Counted from the stretch's first letter, positions 46,201 to 56,339 are shown. The stretch: 64,000 nucleotides of DNA from Undaria pinnatifida (GCA_012845835.1 JABAKD010000025.1:27833504-27897503), one strand, 5' to 3'. Notes: generated by a model not told the origin, from the letters alone. Translations and numbers: made by a program.

Positions 46201-47954
46201 GCGGATTCAAGGTCGATTCATTGCATTTTTCGCCCACTATCGCTACTGCCGGTGAACTACCGTCTTAACGCAAAACGTTGCTATTTCCCGTGTGGTCTTG
46301 TCAGCTATCGCGCTGTCAAGGTCTTGGATTCGCTTCATTGAGCGGGCGTCGTCAGCCGCAGAAACTTGTATCGCTATTAATAGAGCTTACCCGCCGTAAC
46401 CCTGATGCAATGCGAACAAAGAAACAACGGTAAACCAACAGCAAAATGTCTGGGCAAACCCCCAACAGAACACGAATACCCTCTCTCTCGTCCCCCCCCC
46501 CCTCCGGTCTCTTTCCCCCTCCGACTCACCCCCGTTGAGCCAGAAAATATGGTGAGCAGCAGGTCCGCGTTGGCCCTCGTCTTGCCGCCCGGCGGAACCA
46601 GCTCCCCTGTCATCACGCTGTTCACACGCCCATCCCACTCCCAGCCCCCCTCCTCCGTCAAAGCCCCCTTCCCACGCCCTTGCCCTCCTCCTCTACCATC
46701 ATCACCACCGACGCCATCAACACCGCTAGCCCCGCCTCCCCCCAAAGGCAACCCACCACTGCTTCGGTCAATGGGGGATATGACGCCACCCATGTCACCA
46801 CCGCCACCACCAACTCCAACACCGCCAACGCCAAAACCACCAACCAATCCGCCGCCGCCGCCATCGCCACCCTCGTCCAACAGCTGCGGCACGTCGGAGC
46901 CTAATCCCCACTCCGCCACGGCAATTTGGATCTCCCTCACCCTCCAAGGGTCGGATAAGGAAGGCCCCACTCCCACCTTCCCGCGTATGCGGGTGTAGTA
47001 CGATTGGTAGTGACCGGCGTCGAAGATGGCGCTATCGCTACCCTTATCGCCGAGACCGCCGCCGGCTGCGCCGGGGTGCCCGCCCGGGGGCCCTGCCAGG
47101 GTGGTGATGACAAGGAACCAGAAGAGTCCTGACAGGAGTATGGCGGCAAGCCTGGGGCCGTAGGGGTGGGTGAGTCGGAGCAGGGTTGAGACCTGGGAGG
47201 CGGCGAGGGTGCGCAGGGCGAGGATCTCTCGCCGGCGCCAGAAGGCCCAGAGGAACCGCCGGGATCTCTGGAGGGGGGGTCGTGCGGCCGTACAGGCGAT
47301 GGCGGCGATGGTGGTGATGGCGTTGGTGTTAGAGCTAGTGTTAGTGTTGCGGTTATTGTTGCTACCGCCGTTGTTGTGATGGCTGTTGGTGTCACTGCTG
47401 TCATTGTTGTTGTAGTTGTTGCTGCTGCTGATGTTGCTGGTGTTGCTTTTGCGGTTGTTGATGTTGCCGCTGCTAGCGTCGCCGGTGTTGTCGCGGTTGA
47501 ACGACGCCAAGCCGCCGGCAAGGCCTCCGCCGCCACCGCCACCGCCTCCTCCGCCGCCGCCGTTGCCTCTAGCGCTTCTCGCGCGAGAGATGCCGTTTTC
47601 TGAGGCAAGCGAGAAGGGCGATTGCTCCCGACCTTCTCCCCTACCAACGCCGCCACCACCACCACCGCTGCCGACTTCTCTCAGTGCAGTTGCTTGTGCT
47701 GCTACTGCTGCCGCTGCCGCCGACGCAGCTGCCGCCGCCGCCGGTGTTCCCCGCGAAGCATTACCGCGTCTTCCGAAGGTAGGAGTTGTTCCTGCCGTGG
47801 TTCGTCTAGACGACGGTGAGAAGGAGCGGGAGGAGCGGGACGCCGCCGGCGACGACGCCGCTAGCTCGGCGGCTGCGCTGCCGTTCGAATAGGGAGCTGT
47901 TCTTCGCTTTGCCACTCCAACGGGTATATCGCTCTGATGTTGGTCGATGTCCAT
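37249..47954 (-). CDS. Family 31 glycosyltransferase (beta-1,3-galactosyltransferase-like), type II membrane protein
   Basis: Predicted to transfer a sugar, probably galactose or N-acetylglucosamine, in beta-1,3 linkage in the Golgi; the substrate is unknown. Seven minus-strand exons, all phase 0: 46530-47954, 40041-40124, 39453-39617, 39042-39206, 38390-38488, 37686-37796 and 37249-37431. The product is 743 residues. Residues 1 to about 235 are low-complexity (Ala, Gly, Asn/Ser). A membrane anchor lies at about 269-288 (AAILLSGLFWFLVITTLAG), followed by a stem with a Gly-rich stretch. The catalytic region starts near 463 (LLLTIFSGSTG, then PDAAKRELLRQIYDKHEGW), with the DxD-type metal/nucleotide-sugar motif LLKADDDSF (DDD about 571-573), CFPVYMQGAFYILS and EDVTIGSWL (about 673-680), in the order usual for Galactosyl_T (Pfam PF01762). 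The C-terminus HNCKGMSQLKL is Cys-containing. The 6.4-kb first intron, full of repeats, was bridged because phase and motif order match. Confidence 0.88.
40150..40370. repeat. G/GA-rich intronic tract
   Basis: Purine-rich GGGAGG-type sequence at the 3' end of the large glycosyltransferase intron, read on the plus strand. On the gene's strand it is the pyrimidine-rich stretch expected upstream of an acceptor, though unusually long. Confidence 0.75.
40805..40870 (+). repeat. Dispersed repeat family B copy
   Basis: Contains CAGCTTGCAAATGTGAGT and GTCGAACTCACAGTTGACG, matching the family core. It lies in the large intron of the glycosyltransferase gene. Confidence 0.65.
40871..42290. other. Intron 1 of the glycosyltransferase; no independent gene supported
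   Basis: Several open frames (for example minus 41694-41942) lack motifs and paired splice sites. 42030-42130 carries a fragment related to family C (GGGGGTTCCCCCGAGG, GATGGGCCGAGGGCGGG), as at 45950-46030. Confidence 0.4.
42430..42945 (+). repeat. Duplicated segment, copy 1 (partner at 45285-45770)
   Basis: The order AGAGCAGCGGGGGCGTAGTA, GAGACCGAACTC, GAAACTGCCTCCGAAC, GTGTGGCAGGCAGATACCTC, CACCCATGTACGAA, CCCACCAAAC and GTGTCGG(A/T)(C/G)TTGTAGTGA is shared with the second copy. It ends in a family C unit. The segment is about 500 bases and carries CAGCAG and CACC runs. Confidence 0.85.
43050..43118 (-). repeat. Dispersed repeat family B copy
   Basis: Reads CGTCGGCTGTGAGTTCGA, GGGTCGATACTCAT and TTGCAAGCTGCATGACAC, the reverse complement of the family core. 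It is immediately left of the hAT-like insertion, suggesting the transposon landed in or beside a member of this family. Confidence 0.7.
43166..43173. repeat. Left 8-bp target-site duplication
   Basis: AAAAATAT directly precedes the CAGGG terminus of the element. The right counterpart GAAAATAT at 45039-45046 matches at seven of eight bases. Confidence 0.7.
43174..45038. mobile_element. Non-autonomous hAT-like DNA transposon, 1.87 kb
   Basis: The termini are inverted repeats: CAGGGCTTTTCACGGGTCA at the left and its exact complement at the right, with CTCGCGGGTCGGGTCGG shared just inside. An 8-base target duplication with one mismatch flanks it. An 8-bp duplication and CAGGG-type ends are the pattern known for the hAT superfamily. 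A related unoccupied copy of the target lies at 29397-29483. Both subterminal regions (43195-43440 and 44745-45005) are arrays of GGGTC around a TTTCAAAATCTCGCGGG unit, candidate transposase-binding repeats. The interior carries a direct duplication of about 260 bases and CAGCAG runs. No transposase frame is present, so it would need an enzyme supplied from elsewhere. It lies in intron 1 of the glycosyltransferase gene. Confidence 0.8.
43960..44455. repeat. Direct duplication of about 260 bp inside the hAT-like element
   Basis: The two copies share ACCAGTACGAAATGTGAC (with A/C variation), a GCAGCAGCAGCA run, GATCGCAGCCCCTGCTGACA, GATCCACCGCCCCAGTTG and GGGGCCGGAGACTGCAT. They are at about 43965-44185 and 44232-44453. 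Confidence 0.85.
45039..45046. repeat. Right 8-bp target-site duplication
   Basis: GAAAATAT follows the CCCTG terminus; see the left copy at 43166-43173. The sequence continues ATGTGGAAG-CTTAAGC, which matches the right half of the unoccupied copy at 29.4 kb. Confidence 0.7.
45285..46065 (+). repeat. Duplicated segment, copy 2, followed by family C units
   Basis: Partner of 42430-42945 with the same block order, including CCACCCACC runs at 45500-45560. It continues into two family C units (45690-45780 and 45825-46060) with ACCGGGGATGGGGCCC, GTTGTAGTGACACGG and GGCCGAGGGCGGGTGGG. Confidence 0.85.
46066..46529. other. 5' part of glycosyltransferase intron 1
   Basis: Contains a short tandem duplication (CGCTACTAACGCCAGTCAAC / CGCTACTGCCGGTGAACTAC with AAGACGTTGCTATTT / AAAACGTTGCTATTT) at about 46128-46300. 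No separate gene is seen. The exon 1 donor GTGAGT lies at its right edge (46529 descending). Confidence 0.5.
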
Positions 47955-48647
47955 CTGTTTTCAGCTTGCAGATCCGGCCAAGCCTAGCTGCTAACTGCTG
48001 TAGGCCATGCGGCAGCAGAGAAGGTGGAGCTCTCCGCGTCGCGGCCCTCACTGCTGCGCTCCTTCTGCTCGTTCGCCTTTTTTCTCTCCCACCTTCTTTG
48101 CTTTTGCTTGCTTTCTGGTGGCTCCAATCCCCCCTTCTTCTTCCGTTCCCTCTCTCTATCTTGCAACCCCCCCTCCTCCTTTTCTCACTTGATCTCGCTC
48201 ACTCTCTGTCTCTCCGAATGTGGTTCCAAATCGAGTTGTCTTTTATTCTTTTTTCCAAACACACGACACACCAAGGATAGAACGGAGGTCCATAAACTAT
48301 CAGGCGTTTATCAATCGGGAAATAACCTTCCGTAATTCATTTCAATTTTTTCAATTTTTTCCCTCCTCCAACCTCTGCATGTCCTGTGTCTTCTGTCCTC
48401 TGTACAGTGTCTGCGACCAAAACAAAATCTGCTTTGCGTTCGCACACGGCCACCCCGAGACAGCGCAACGCAAAATTAATCTTACGAACGCGAAATCAGA
48501 AACAACCGGCGGACGAAGTTGCTCCCGTGCCGCGTGGTGCGCCTTGAGTATCGATGAGCGAGGCCCGGAAGGTTGACCTGAGAATTCGCAGCAGGCGAAA
48601 ATCGTGAGCGGTTGGGATAGCCTAGATTCTGAACTGGGCCGGCTTCG
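47955..48647. promoter_or_regulatory. Head-to-head intergenic region
   Basis: This lies between the glycosyltransferase start codon (minus strand) and the ATG at 48648 (plus strand). It includes a pyrimidine-rich stretch at 48060-48200 on the plus strand. A shared promoter role is inferred from arrangement only. Confidence 0.4.
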
Positions 48648-50771
48648 ATGGCAAGCAGGATGAGCTCAAGAAGCATGAGGCCAGACACAACAGTGGGGGG
48701 CGATCAAGCGAAGTATTTGCGCAAGGAAAATGCGAGCAAGGTCGCGGGCTCTAAACCCGGCGAACAACAGAGCAGCAAGTCGTCCTTGCCCGAGACAGAC
48801 ATCAACAGCGTCAGCAGCAACACCAGCGGAACAAGTGGCACAACCTGTCCGTCTGGAGAACGCTGCGGTGTGCTTACAAGAACAGCAGCAGCAGGGGCAG
48901 CAGGGGCAGGCGACACAAGACCACCAGCCGAGGCATTGCCGGCGGTCCCGATGCAGCACTCCCCAAAAGACTCAGAGCCCCACCCTATATCCACTAGCCC
49001 CGTGCTCGACAATGCCGACGATGGGCGCTGCAGAGGTGGCACCGACGACAATGCAGAAGGCAGCCAGCTTTTCCCGCCGTTCCTGCCCCTGCCCCAGCTA
49101 GGAAACGGGGCGCAACTTCAACGACGAGAAACAGGATTTGCAGCGCATCTCGCGACCATCACCGCTGCCACCGTGACAGAAGGCATCAATGCCAATAGCG
49201 AAGAGGGGCAGCCTCGGCCACTAGAAGGAGAAGAGCTAAACGGCAAGCTCTGGCCACCCCCGTCGACGCTATCTGTATCAGTGCAGCACTCGTCGAGCGT
49301 CGGCAGCAGCAGCAGCGATAGCAGAAGTGAAGCACCCTGTACTGCAGTAGTTGCTGCACACGTATCCTCCCCGCCAAGACTATCCGAACAACAGCCTTCC
49401 GGAAAGACCTTGCGGCCTGTAGCCGCAAGAGCCACAGCAGGAGCAGCAGCAGCAACAACAACAGCAGCAGGAGGAGCAGCTGCAGCAGGAGCAGCAGCAG
49501 AACTATCAGAAACAGCGAACCTTTCACGACAGCCAATTGAAACAATGGAAACAGGAGAATCATCAGAAGCACCGCCGTCTCCGTCACATATCGATGTTGG
49601 CGAGGACCTCCCTTCGCCCTCGTGGGTGCCCATGGGGGAGTCGCGGGAACCCTCGGGTGCGTTAGAGAAATTAGCAAGTGAAACTTATACTGTCGAGACG
49701 AGCACCAATGCCGCCGCCGCTGGAATCCCCCCCGCGACGTGGCACTACGATAGCATGCACACCGGTGGCGCTAATGGCTTTACCTGGCCGACCTCTCTTT
49801 CAGCTGCTGCTCATCTCGCTGATGCTGTAGTGCCGTCTGCCGTACTGTCAACGGCGGCCGGAACGGCGGCGCTTACGCCCGCGGCAGCAGCGACAGCAGT
49901 AGCAGCAGCAGCAGCGGCGGCAGCGGCGGCAGCGGCAGCGGTGACGTCGGCAGCAGAAACTGGGGCAGAAGTGGCAGCGGCGAGGGCGGGGGCTGCAGAA
50001 ACACCGACGCGGTTCTGCTTGCCCCCGTGGGGAGCACCGGGTTCGCCCGTGGCACCGACATCGGTGCCGATGCCGGCATCGGCGTCGTCACCGGCTCCAT
50101 CGGCATTGCTTTTGCTCGGGACTGCTGCCCCTCTGAGCCCCGGAATCGCAGCGCCACCCTTTCTGCCGCCAGAATACGCCCCGCCTTGCTTCTCTTCCTC
50201 CTCGTTCGATGGCGGCGGCGGCGGCTGTAGCAGCGGCGGCGGCGGTAGCGGCGGCGGTACCGGCGCAGGCGATGATGGCGGCTCGCCGACGCCCAGCGCC
50301 CCCTGGCTCATGCAGCAAGCGCTGTCGGTGAAAGCTGCCATCGAAGAGGCTGTGAGGGGGTTGGATTGCCATGGCGGCGACAGCGGCAGCGGCAGCGGCA
50401 GCGGCAGCGGCAGCGGTAGCGGCAGCGGTAGCGGCAGCGGTAGCGGCAGCGGTAGCGGCAGCGGCAGCGGCAGCGGCAGCGGCAGCAGCAGCAGCAGCGG
50501 TAGCGGCAGCGGCACCGGCAGTGGCAGCGGCAGTGGCAGCAGCAGCAGCGGCAACTGCAGGACGGACGATAGCGAAGGTATTGAGGGAGGAGGGCTTTGC
50601 CATGAGGGGGATAGCGGGAGAGACAGGGACGCCACGAGGTCTACGGAAGGAGACGCCGATAGGGTGAGTGAGAGGTCTAAATATGTGCATTTCGCGCCGG
50701 GTTGCGGTTCTCTGACGCTCAATCGTTGCGGCGCTTGGCTTGAAGACCTTCTAGGTTTTTCCGGAGTATAG
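48648..50771 (+). CDS. Long low-complexity Ser/Ala/Gly-rich ORF, function unknown
   Basis: The longest uninterrupted frame in the window, 707 codons from ATG 48648 (MASRMSSRSMRPDTTVGGDQ). It is hydrophilic at the start, then Ala runs (about residues 270-290 and 415-430), then a Ser-Gly dipeptide run (about 575-640) from a GGCAGC/GGTAGC microsatellite, and ends RCGAWLEDLLGFSGV. No domain is recognised. A strong donor, GATAGG|GTGAGT, at 50663/50664 in phase 0 suggests that the true exon may end there and continue, possibly via 52095-52189 to the repeated-module gene at 56830 onward, which has similar linkers. The opposite strand is also open for long stretches because of the repeats, but the plus frame has the better start and the donor. 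Confidence 0.5.
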   Translation: MASRMSSRSMRPDTTVGGDQAKYLRKENASKVAGSKPGEQQSSKSSLPETDINSVSSNTSGTSGTTCPSGERCGVLTRTAAAGAAGAGDTRPPAEALPAVPMQHSPKDSEPHPISTSPVLDNADDGRCRGGTDDNAEGSQLFPPFLPLPQLGNGAQLQRRETGFAAHLATITAATVTEGINANSEEGQPRPLEGEELNGKLWPPPSTLSVSVQHSSSVGSSSSDSRSEAPCTAVVAAHVSSPPRLSEQQPSGKTLRPVAARATAGAAAATTTAAGGAAAAGAAAELSETANLSRQPIETMETGESSEAPPSPSHIDVGEDLPSPSWVPMGESREPSGALEKLASETYTVETSTNAAAAGIPPATWHYDSMHTGGANGFTWPTSLSAAAHLADAVVPSAVLSTAAGTAALTPAAAATAVAAAAAAAAAAAAAVTSAAETGAEVAAARAGAAETPTRFCLPPWGAPGSPVAPTSVPMPASASSPAPSALLLLGTAAPLSPGIAAPPFLPPEYAPPCFSSSSFDGGGGGCSSGGGGSGGGTGAGDDGGSPTPSAPWLMQQALSVKAAIEEAVRGLDCHGGDSGSGSGSGSGSGSGSGSGSGSGSGSGSGSGSGSGSSSSSGSGSGTGSGSGSGSSSSGNCRTDDSEGIEGGGLCHEGDSGRDRDATRSTEGDADRVSERSKYVHFAPGCGSLTLNRCGAWLEDLLGFSGV
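50380..50550. repeat. GGCAGC/GGTAGC hexanucleotide microsatellite
   Basis: About 28 hexamer units with occasional AGC and ACC variants, encoding Ser-Gly in the plus frame and Ala/Thr or Leu/Pro strings on other frames. Confidence 0.9.
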
Positions 50772-51960
50772 TATTGGCGCTGAGCCGACGTAAATGCTGG
50801 ACAAGTGTTATTAAATATTGTAACATAACATTGGTGTTCTAGAGTGGAGGCTACACTTTTCAGTGGTCCAATTGGTTTTGCGAGGAAAATACTTCGAAGC
50901 ATGTCATTATATCCTGAAACGACAGATAAAAGGAGCGCAAATGGCTGCTCGTCTGCTCGTATCATCATTCCACTTGCTTCACCTTCTCTAATGTCTACTA
51001 CGCAGCAGCTGCACTCTTTACTCTTTAGTGGCAGTCACGGACGATGCTTCAGTGTGTATATGTGTATGTGGAATGTGTGCTGTCATGGGCGCACAAGACG
51101 ATCAACACAAGCGGTGTTATTTTTTTCGCAAAAGCGGCTGCTCAGCCTCGCAGCCACGAAATCAGTATACAGCAGAAGCGCAGCAGCGATACAACGGCAA
51201 CGGCAGCCGTGCTCCAAGCTCTCGCCTTTGTGCCAGTAGTCAGGGTGTATGTGTGTGGCTGGTGAACAGGTGCAGGAGATGGAACCACGACATGTCACAA
51301 CATTAAGACGTCCAATGCAACAGTAGTCAAACTCACATCGTCGGACCTCATACCAGGTATACGAAGCATAAATCAGCAGCGAAAGAAGTATTGCTGTGTA
51401 GCTCATACCTGTACAAGTCATTAGAACGTGCTCCCCCTTGTCGACTTGCGACGCTCGCGGGATATCAAGTCAACCCCATCCCGAAGGCGAATGTTATACA
51501 TTTTACCAGGGGGCTTCGCCGCGGCGGGCTGACGCCCGCCTGCGCCTCCGCGCATGCCCGCAAGACAGGTAGCAAACGAAGCGGAGAGGGACCGTAAAAG
51601 CGACAAATTTCTGCCAAGGGGTGCGATGTGGTATTAAATCACTTCATAGTGTTGCAAGTATGAGGTGGAGCGAGTGTGGAGGGGGTCTATATGTGTTGAA
51701 GGGAGAAAGCAAAGAAACGGTCGGGAGGACGAGAAATCCATGATGATTATCGTATCGTATGCCAGGTACATACCAGTACCGGCAATTAGTGTAGCGGGAC
51801 CACTACATCAGCAGCACTAATCGCCAAACCACCTCGTATACCTCGAACGTGCTGCTGCTGTATCATCATTTTTGCAGTCCAACCATATGTACCTGTACCT
51901 ATCTCCTCTCTCCTCCCCTGTATGCGAGTACTCCTATGTATGTATTTGCCACGAGACTAA
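50772..51960. other. No supported gene
   Basis: Short frames overlap on both strands without motifs. TACCAGGTA occurs at 51351. A hairpin-capable GGGCTTCGCCGCGGCGGGCTGACGCCCGCC region lies around 51511-51545. Confidence 0.4.
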
Positions 51961-51963
51961 TGA

Positions 51964-52050
51964 ATCAGCTTGCAACGTTGAATCTAGACCGCTCAACTGT
52001 TGGAATTCAGTATCGACCCCTCCACGGGTCGAACTCACAGCTGACGTATT
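51964..52050 (+). repeat. Dispersed repeat family B copy
   Basis: CAGCTTGCAACGTTGAATC, CAGTATCGACCCCTCC and GTCGAACTCACAGCTGACGT match the family core, with a small internal insertion. Confidence 0.7.
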
Positions 52051-52094
52051 TGAAATAATTCTTCTAAAAACGAGTACAGCAGAGAGGCAGCCCG

Positions 52095-52189
52095 GTCCCG
52101 GTGCAAGCACGCCCGAGCCTCCTCCGATGCAGTCGAAGTCGGGGAGCAAGATGAGGGAGTTTCGGGCCGAGGGGGGGTCCTCATCGCAA
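52095..52189 (+). CDS. Possible isolated exon, function unknown
   Basis: A frame reading QPGPGASTPEPPPMQSKSGS then KMREFRAEGGSSSQ lies between a CAG-type acceptor zone near 52082-52095 and a GTTAGT donor at 52190. It has the Pro/Ser composition of the linkers in the flanking plus-strand genes and could connect the ORF at 48648 with exons from 56830. Evidence is composition and splice phase only. Confidence 0.3.
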
Positions 52190-52229
52190 GTTAGTACGGC
52201 AAAAGATAAAAAATACAGGGTTATGTTCT

Positions 52230-52840
52230 GCATGGTTTGTGGATTCCGGGTAAGGGTATGGGAGTCTTACAGAACTTCCAGAACTTTCGGGTACGTGTAT
52301 GGAAGTGTTACAGAACTCACAGAAGTTCCGGGCGGGTACAAAACATGCTGTACCCGTACCCCGGGTATAGATAGAGGCACGGGTCGTACAGAACTCACAG
52401 AAGTTGCGAGTACGGGTATGAAATTTTTACAGAACTTCCGGAAGTTCCGGGTACGGGTAAGAAAGTCTTAACAGAACTTTCAGAAGTTCCGGGTATTGTG
52501 GCACGGGCGTACAGAACTTACAGGAGTTCCGGGCAGCTATAAAAAGGCTGTACCCGCACCCCGGGTCTTTGTGGCAGTGGCGTTCAGAATTTACTGCAAG
52601 TTCCGGGTACGGGTATGAGTGTCCTACAGAACGTTCAGAAGTTCTTTGTAGGGTAATACCCGGGGTAAAATGCCACGGGTATGGTTGTGTGTCTACTTTA
52701 CGGATAGAACGCAATTAGAAAGTTCAGGTACGTGTATGAATGTCGTACAAAACTCAAAGACGTTCCGGGTACGGGTGGGGTTGTACAGAACTCACAGAAG
52801 TTCCGGGTACGGATAACAGCCGGGTAAATACCCGCCTCGA
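52230..52840. repeat. Minisatellite of GTTCCGGGTACGGGTATG units
   Basis: Around ten units of about 55-60 bases share TTACAGAACT(T/C)(C/A)CAGAAG followed by TTCCGGGTACGGGTATG, interspersed with GTACCC-CGGGT blocks. Same family as the arms at 54275-55072. Confidence 0.85.
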
Positions 52841-54270
52841 AGGGGAGAAAAAACAACAAATTGGCTGGTCAAAAAGACACAATTAATTGTCAACGCATTT
52901 CCAATGCTGCGATTGACATACTGCATACACTGATACACATATAGAACATAACGCATAGTGGCATCATACTTGCCATCCGTTGTATTGTAGCCCATTTTGT
53001 TGTTCGTGCTTTCGTTCACAAACCCTTTTGTGTTCTTGGTGCTGTGATCCACAATTTTCAAAATTCACAATACGAGTAGGGCCTATGACAATGGAAAGCC
53101 GATAGTTTGGCCTAAAAGTTTTCACACTGTTTTGGGGGGTTATTTGCTGAAAGATTCCGGGTGACGTCGCTATGGGGAAAATATGACTGAAATGATTTTT
53201 TTTCTGGCTCTTTTTTGGGTCATGCGGTCCAACAGGTCAATTTGTCTATTTTTCATCACGCCTTGATTAACACTGCCCACCAAACACGATTGACCTTCGA
53301 TCTCGAGATAGACAGCCCATGGTCACTCCTATTTGTTCCGGACACGGCGCATGAGTGTAGGTGACAGCGCCGAAGAGTTTGTCTCGATCCACGCCCGAGG
53401 GCGTTAAAGGTTGCTTGTGTTGTCCTGTGGTCTTTCGTCACATGCTCTCAAAATTCCGTTTTTCGCCCGTTGGGAGCCGATAGAGAGTTTTTGTCTCAGT
53501 TTTCTACACACCAGCCGCCTAATGTGTTTTTAACAGAAGCCTGATTGGCGCCCGCCACAAATCACCAGCCGTAGAGTGAGCGCTGTACACCAAGGGCGGG
53601 TCGGAGCCCCGAACGAGCTCGCCACATTCAGAGTTTACGACGCTGTCGTTGATTTCGTCGAACGAAGTGTGTGGAGAACACGAAATTGCGCCCGCGTCTA
53701 ATCCAAGATCTTCTTGAGAATTTCTCAGGTCGATGTTGGCCAAGATCGCCGCGAGAAATCGTTTTTTCCCGGAATTCTGGAAAGTTTCATAAAAAAAATC
53801 TACCAAATTGGGTCCATAGGCGACCGTTCAGGCAAAGTTTGGCTGGGATCTTCGGGAATTTCATACCTTTGGCCTTCCATTGACACCGGTCTAATAAGAA
53901 CCTTTCCAATATCCTGGGAAACGACTTCTTCCGCGGTCACGGGTTTAGCTCCAAAATTAACGTACTGCTGTTGTTGCACAACAATAGCAAAACTTTGAAG
54001 TAAATCTACTACTATTAGTACTGCATACTACTTGGTATTGAGTAAAAAAATATACACATATGATGCGCGTCACATACGCTTTGGTTCTAGAGTGTTGTAT
54101 AGCGTATACGAATTTTTTAGGGGGTTTGGTTCACTGTGTGTAATTTCGTGTGGGGGTGTGGCATCAACGTCACGGATGAGACATGACGTCAGAATGCATA
54201 ACACGAGACATGAAGTCCGAATGCAATCGATTCACCCTCATCTTCACCGGCCACTGCGGGTATTGTTACT
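52841..54270. other. No supported gene
   Basis: Open frames occur on both strands (for example minus 53519-53806 and plus 53714-53998) without domain motifs. Nothing else could be assigned. Confidence 0.4.
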
Positions 54271-54274
54271 AACG

Positions 54275-55072
54275 TATACCCGTACCCGGGGTATTGTGCC
54301 ACATTCTTACAGAACTCACAGAAGTTCAGGGTACGGGTACGGAAGTCTTACAAACTTCCAGAAGTTCCGGGTATTGTGGCACGGGCGTACAGAACTCACA
54401 GAAGAGCGGGTATGGAAATGCTGTACCCGTACCGCGGATATTGTGGCCACGGGCGTACAGAACTTCCAGAAGTTCCGGGTACGGGTATGAATGTCGTACG
54501 GAACTTACGAAAGTTTCGTACGGGTATGAATGTCCTGCAGAACTTACAGAAATTATTTGTAGGGTAATACCCGGGGTAAACACCCCGGGTATGGTTTGTA
54601 CCCTACAGAACGCAACCTTTGCGTCTAAGAAAATCTGAGGAGCCGAGTAGCAGCTGCACTTTGTACATATATTCATAAAAAAATACATTACACTTCAGCT
54701 GCGAGATCGAAGATTTCAAGGTTGTGTTCTGTAGGGTACGTACAAACCATACTCGGGGTGTTTACCTCGGGTATTAACCTTCAAAGAACTTCAATAAGTA
54801 TGTAGGACATTCATACCCGTACCCGGAACTTCTGGAAGTTCTATATGACATTCATACCCGTACCCGGAGCTTCTGGACGTTCTGTACGCCGGTGCCACAA
54901 ATACCCGGGGTACGGATACATCATTGTTATAACTTATGTGAGTTCTGTAACACGTGCGTTCCGTACCCGGAATTTCTGTAAGTTCTGCCTGTAAGACCCC
55001 CATACCCTTACCCGGAACTTTTGTCGGAACTTATGTGACTTCTGTAAGTCTTTGGCACAATACGCGGGTATA
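54275..55072. mobile_element. Fold-back element with long inverted arms
   Basis: The left arm (about 54275-54622) and right arm (about 54722-55072) are reverse complements along nearly their whole length. The outer ends are TATACCCG with TATTGTGCCA; the inner ends are GGTAAACACCCCG, ATGGTTTGTAC and CCCTACAGAAC. Each arm consists of the TTCCGGGTACGGGTATG minisatellite. The roughly 100-base spacer holds a family B fragment (CAGCTGCGAGATCGAAGATT). The structure fits a fold-back transposable element or a palindromic duplication of the minisatellite. No coding sequence or clear target duplication was seen. Confidence 0.65.
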
Positions 55073-55641
55073 TATTCATTCAGATTGAATAACCCAAAGA
55101 AGAGTGTAGTGTGCATTTTATTATTATGTCATGTCTTGTCAGCGACACAAACCGAACACCGAATAGAGCAGCACGTATCATGTAGTAGTAGCACTGCTGT
55201 AGGTCCTGTTGTTCATGTTTATTCCGTTCCTAACGGTACGTATTAACGAAGGGCACTTTTGAATCGAAAATATTATTTTTTTATTAATCGAATTGAAGTC
55301 GATTCGATTTGGTGGAAACATGCGAATTTGGCTCCTATCGGGAAACCGTGTATTGCGTGTTGTCATTTTTTTTTTCTCGATTGGAATAATGCAGATAGAT
55401 CTGCCGTGACGGCGATGCAGCTTTCATCGACGTCTTGAGCTATCATGTGTGTTTCATGGTTTTTTCAGTATAGCTTCGCTTCTTTGTCGTGGCACTTGGT
55501 TTATCGAGGTGGTGGCAAAATTTGTCTTGCGACCGCCATTGTTTTTTTTTAGGTGCCACAGCCGGGGTACGCTATGGAATGATCTGGTACAGAACAGTAG
55601 CCGTGAGTGTGGCTGTTGCCCCGGTCGCCACTCATTGAGGT

Positions 55642-55817
55642 TCACGATTTTTCGCCTCTCTCGGTGGTGGCTTTGTCGACAATGCCCTTAAAGCTACGAC
55701 GGATGGCCTCGGGGACGTTGCCCAGTGAGAACACGCCATGCAAGTTGGATGAAATCCTCCACTTCAAATCTAACCCTGAGCTGAGCTGATGGGCCAAGCT
55801 AAACTCCGCTAGGGCCT
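55642..55817 (-). CDS. Candidate terminal exon, function unknown
   Basis: On the minus strand, acceptor CATCATACCAG at 55818-55828 precedes an open frame of 57 codons ending in TGA. It reads ALAEFSLAHQLSSGLDLKWR, then FSLGNVPEAIRRSFKGIVDK. The composition is convincingly protein-like with two amphipathic helices, but no upstream partner exon could be tied to it. A minus-strand frame at 56590-56710 (VIGAVIYLAMAARTAGVDPY, after TTTTTGCAG) is one possibility. No family is recognised. Confidence 0.35.
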
Positions 55818-56339
55818 CTGGTATGATGATACTACATACCAGGTACAAGAGTGAGTACAGCGAAGCACGCACCACGTCACAGCACCGCACAGTTATCGCA
55901 CCGCACGGCACCGCACGGCGCTGCGCTGCTGAGCTAGCTAGCACTGCGGTGCGCTGCGGTGCGCTGCTAGGCGGAGCTGAATGAACTTATGAGGTGCCAA
56001 GCTTAGGTCATGGTATGATGAAGCTTCGTGCAACTACAAAAAAAAACGTGAACAAAGAAATCAAAGAAAGGAGGCGGTGTCCGAGTGGGACCCCGGGAGA
56101 TGCCAGGGATGCACCAACGGAGCACTTTCAGCAGAGATAAAAATAGGTAGTTCTATATTAATTCATACCAGGTAAGTTTGGCAATTAGTTTGTTTGTGTT
56201 CACGCACGCACGGAATTGCACCATGAATCATGTGTCCTGTTGATAAAGACTGGTTTTCTGCTAGTAGCCTACTCAGTCAGCGATAACCTACTTTAAATAG
56301 CCCACTAGGTTAGGGACTGACTGAGTATAGGTATCCGTT

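Noticed and set aside
46405-47892. Plus-strand Pro/Thr/Ser-rich frames opposite glycosyltransferase exon 1
   Set aside because: Antisense shadows of the minus-strand exon with its anchor and catalytic motif start.
49811-50968. 385-codon minus-strand frame and other antisense frames over the 707-codon ORF
   Set aside because: Produced by the GGCAGC hexamer run and GC-rich codons; the plus frame has the longer extent, the start and a strong donor.
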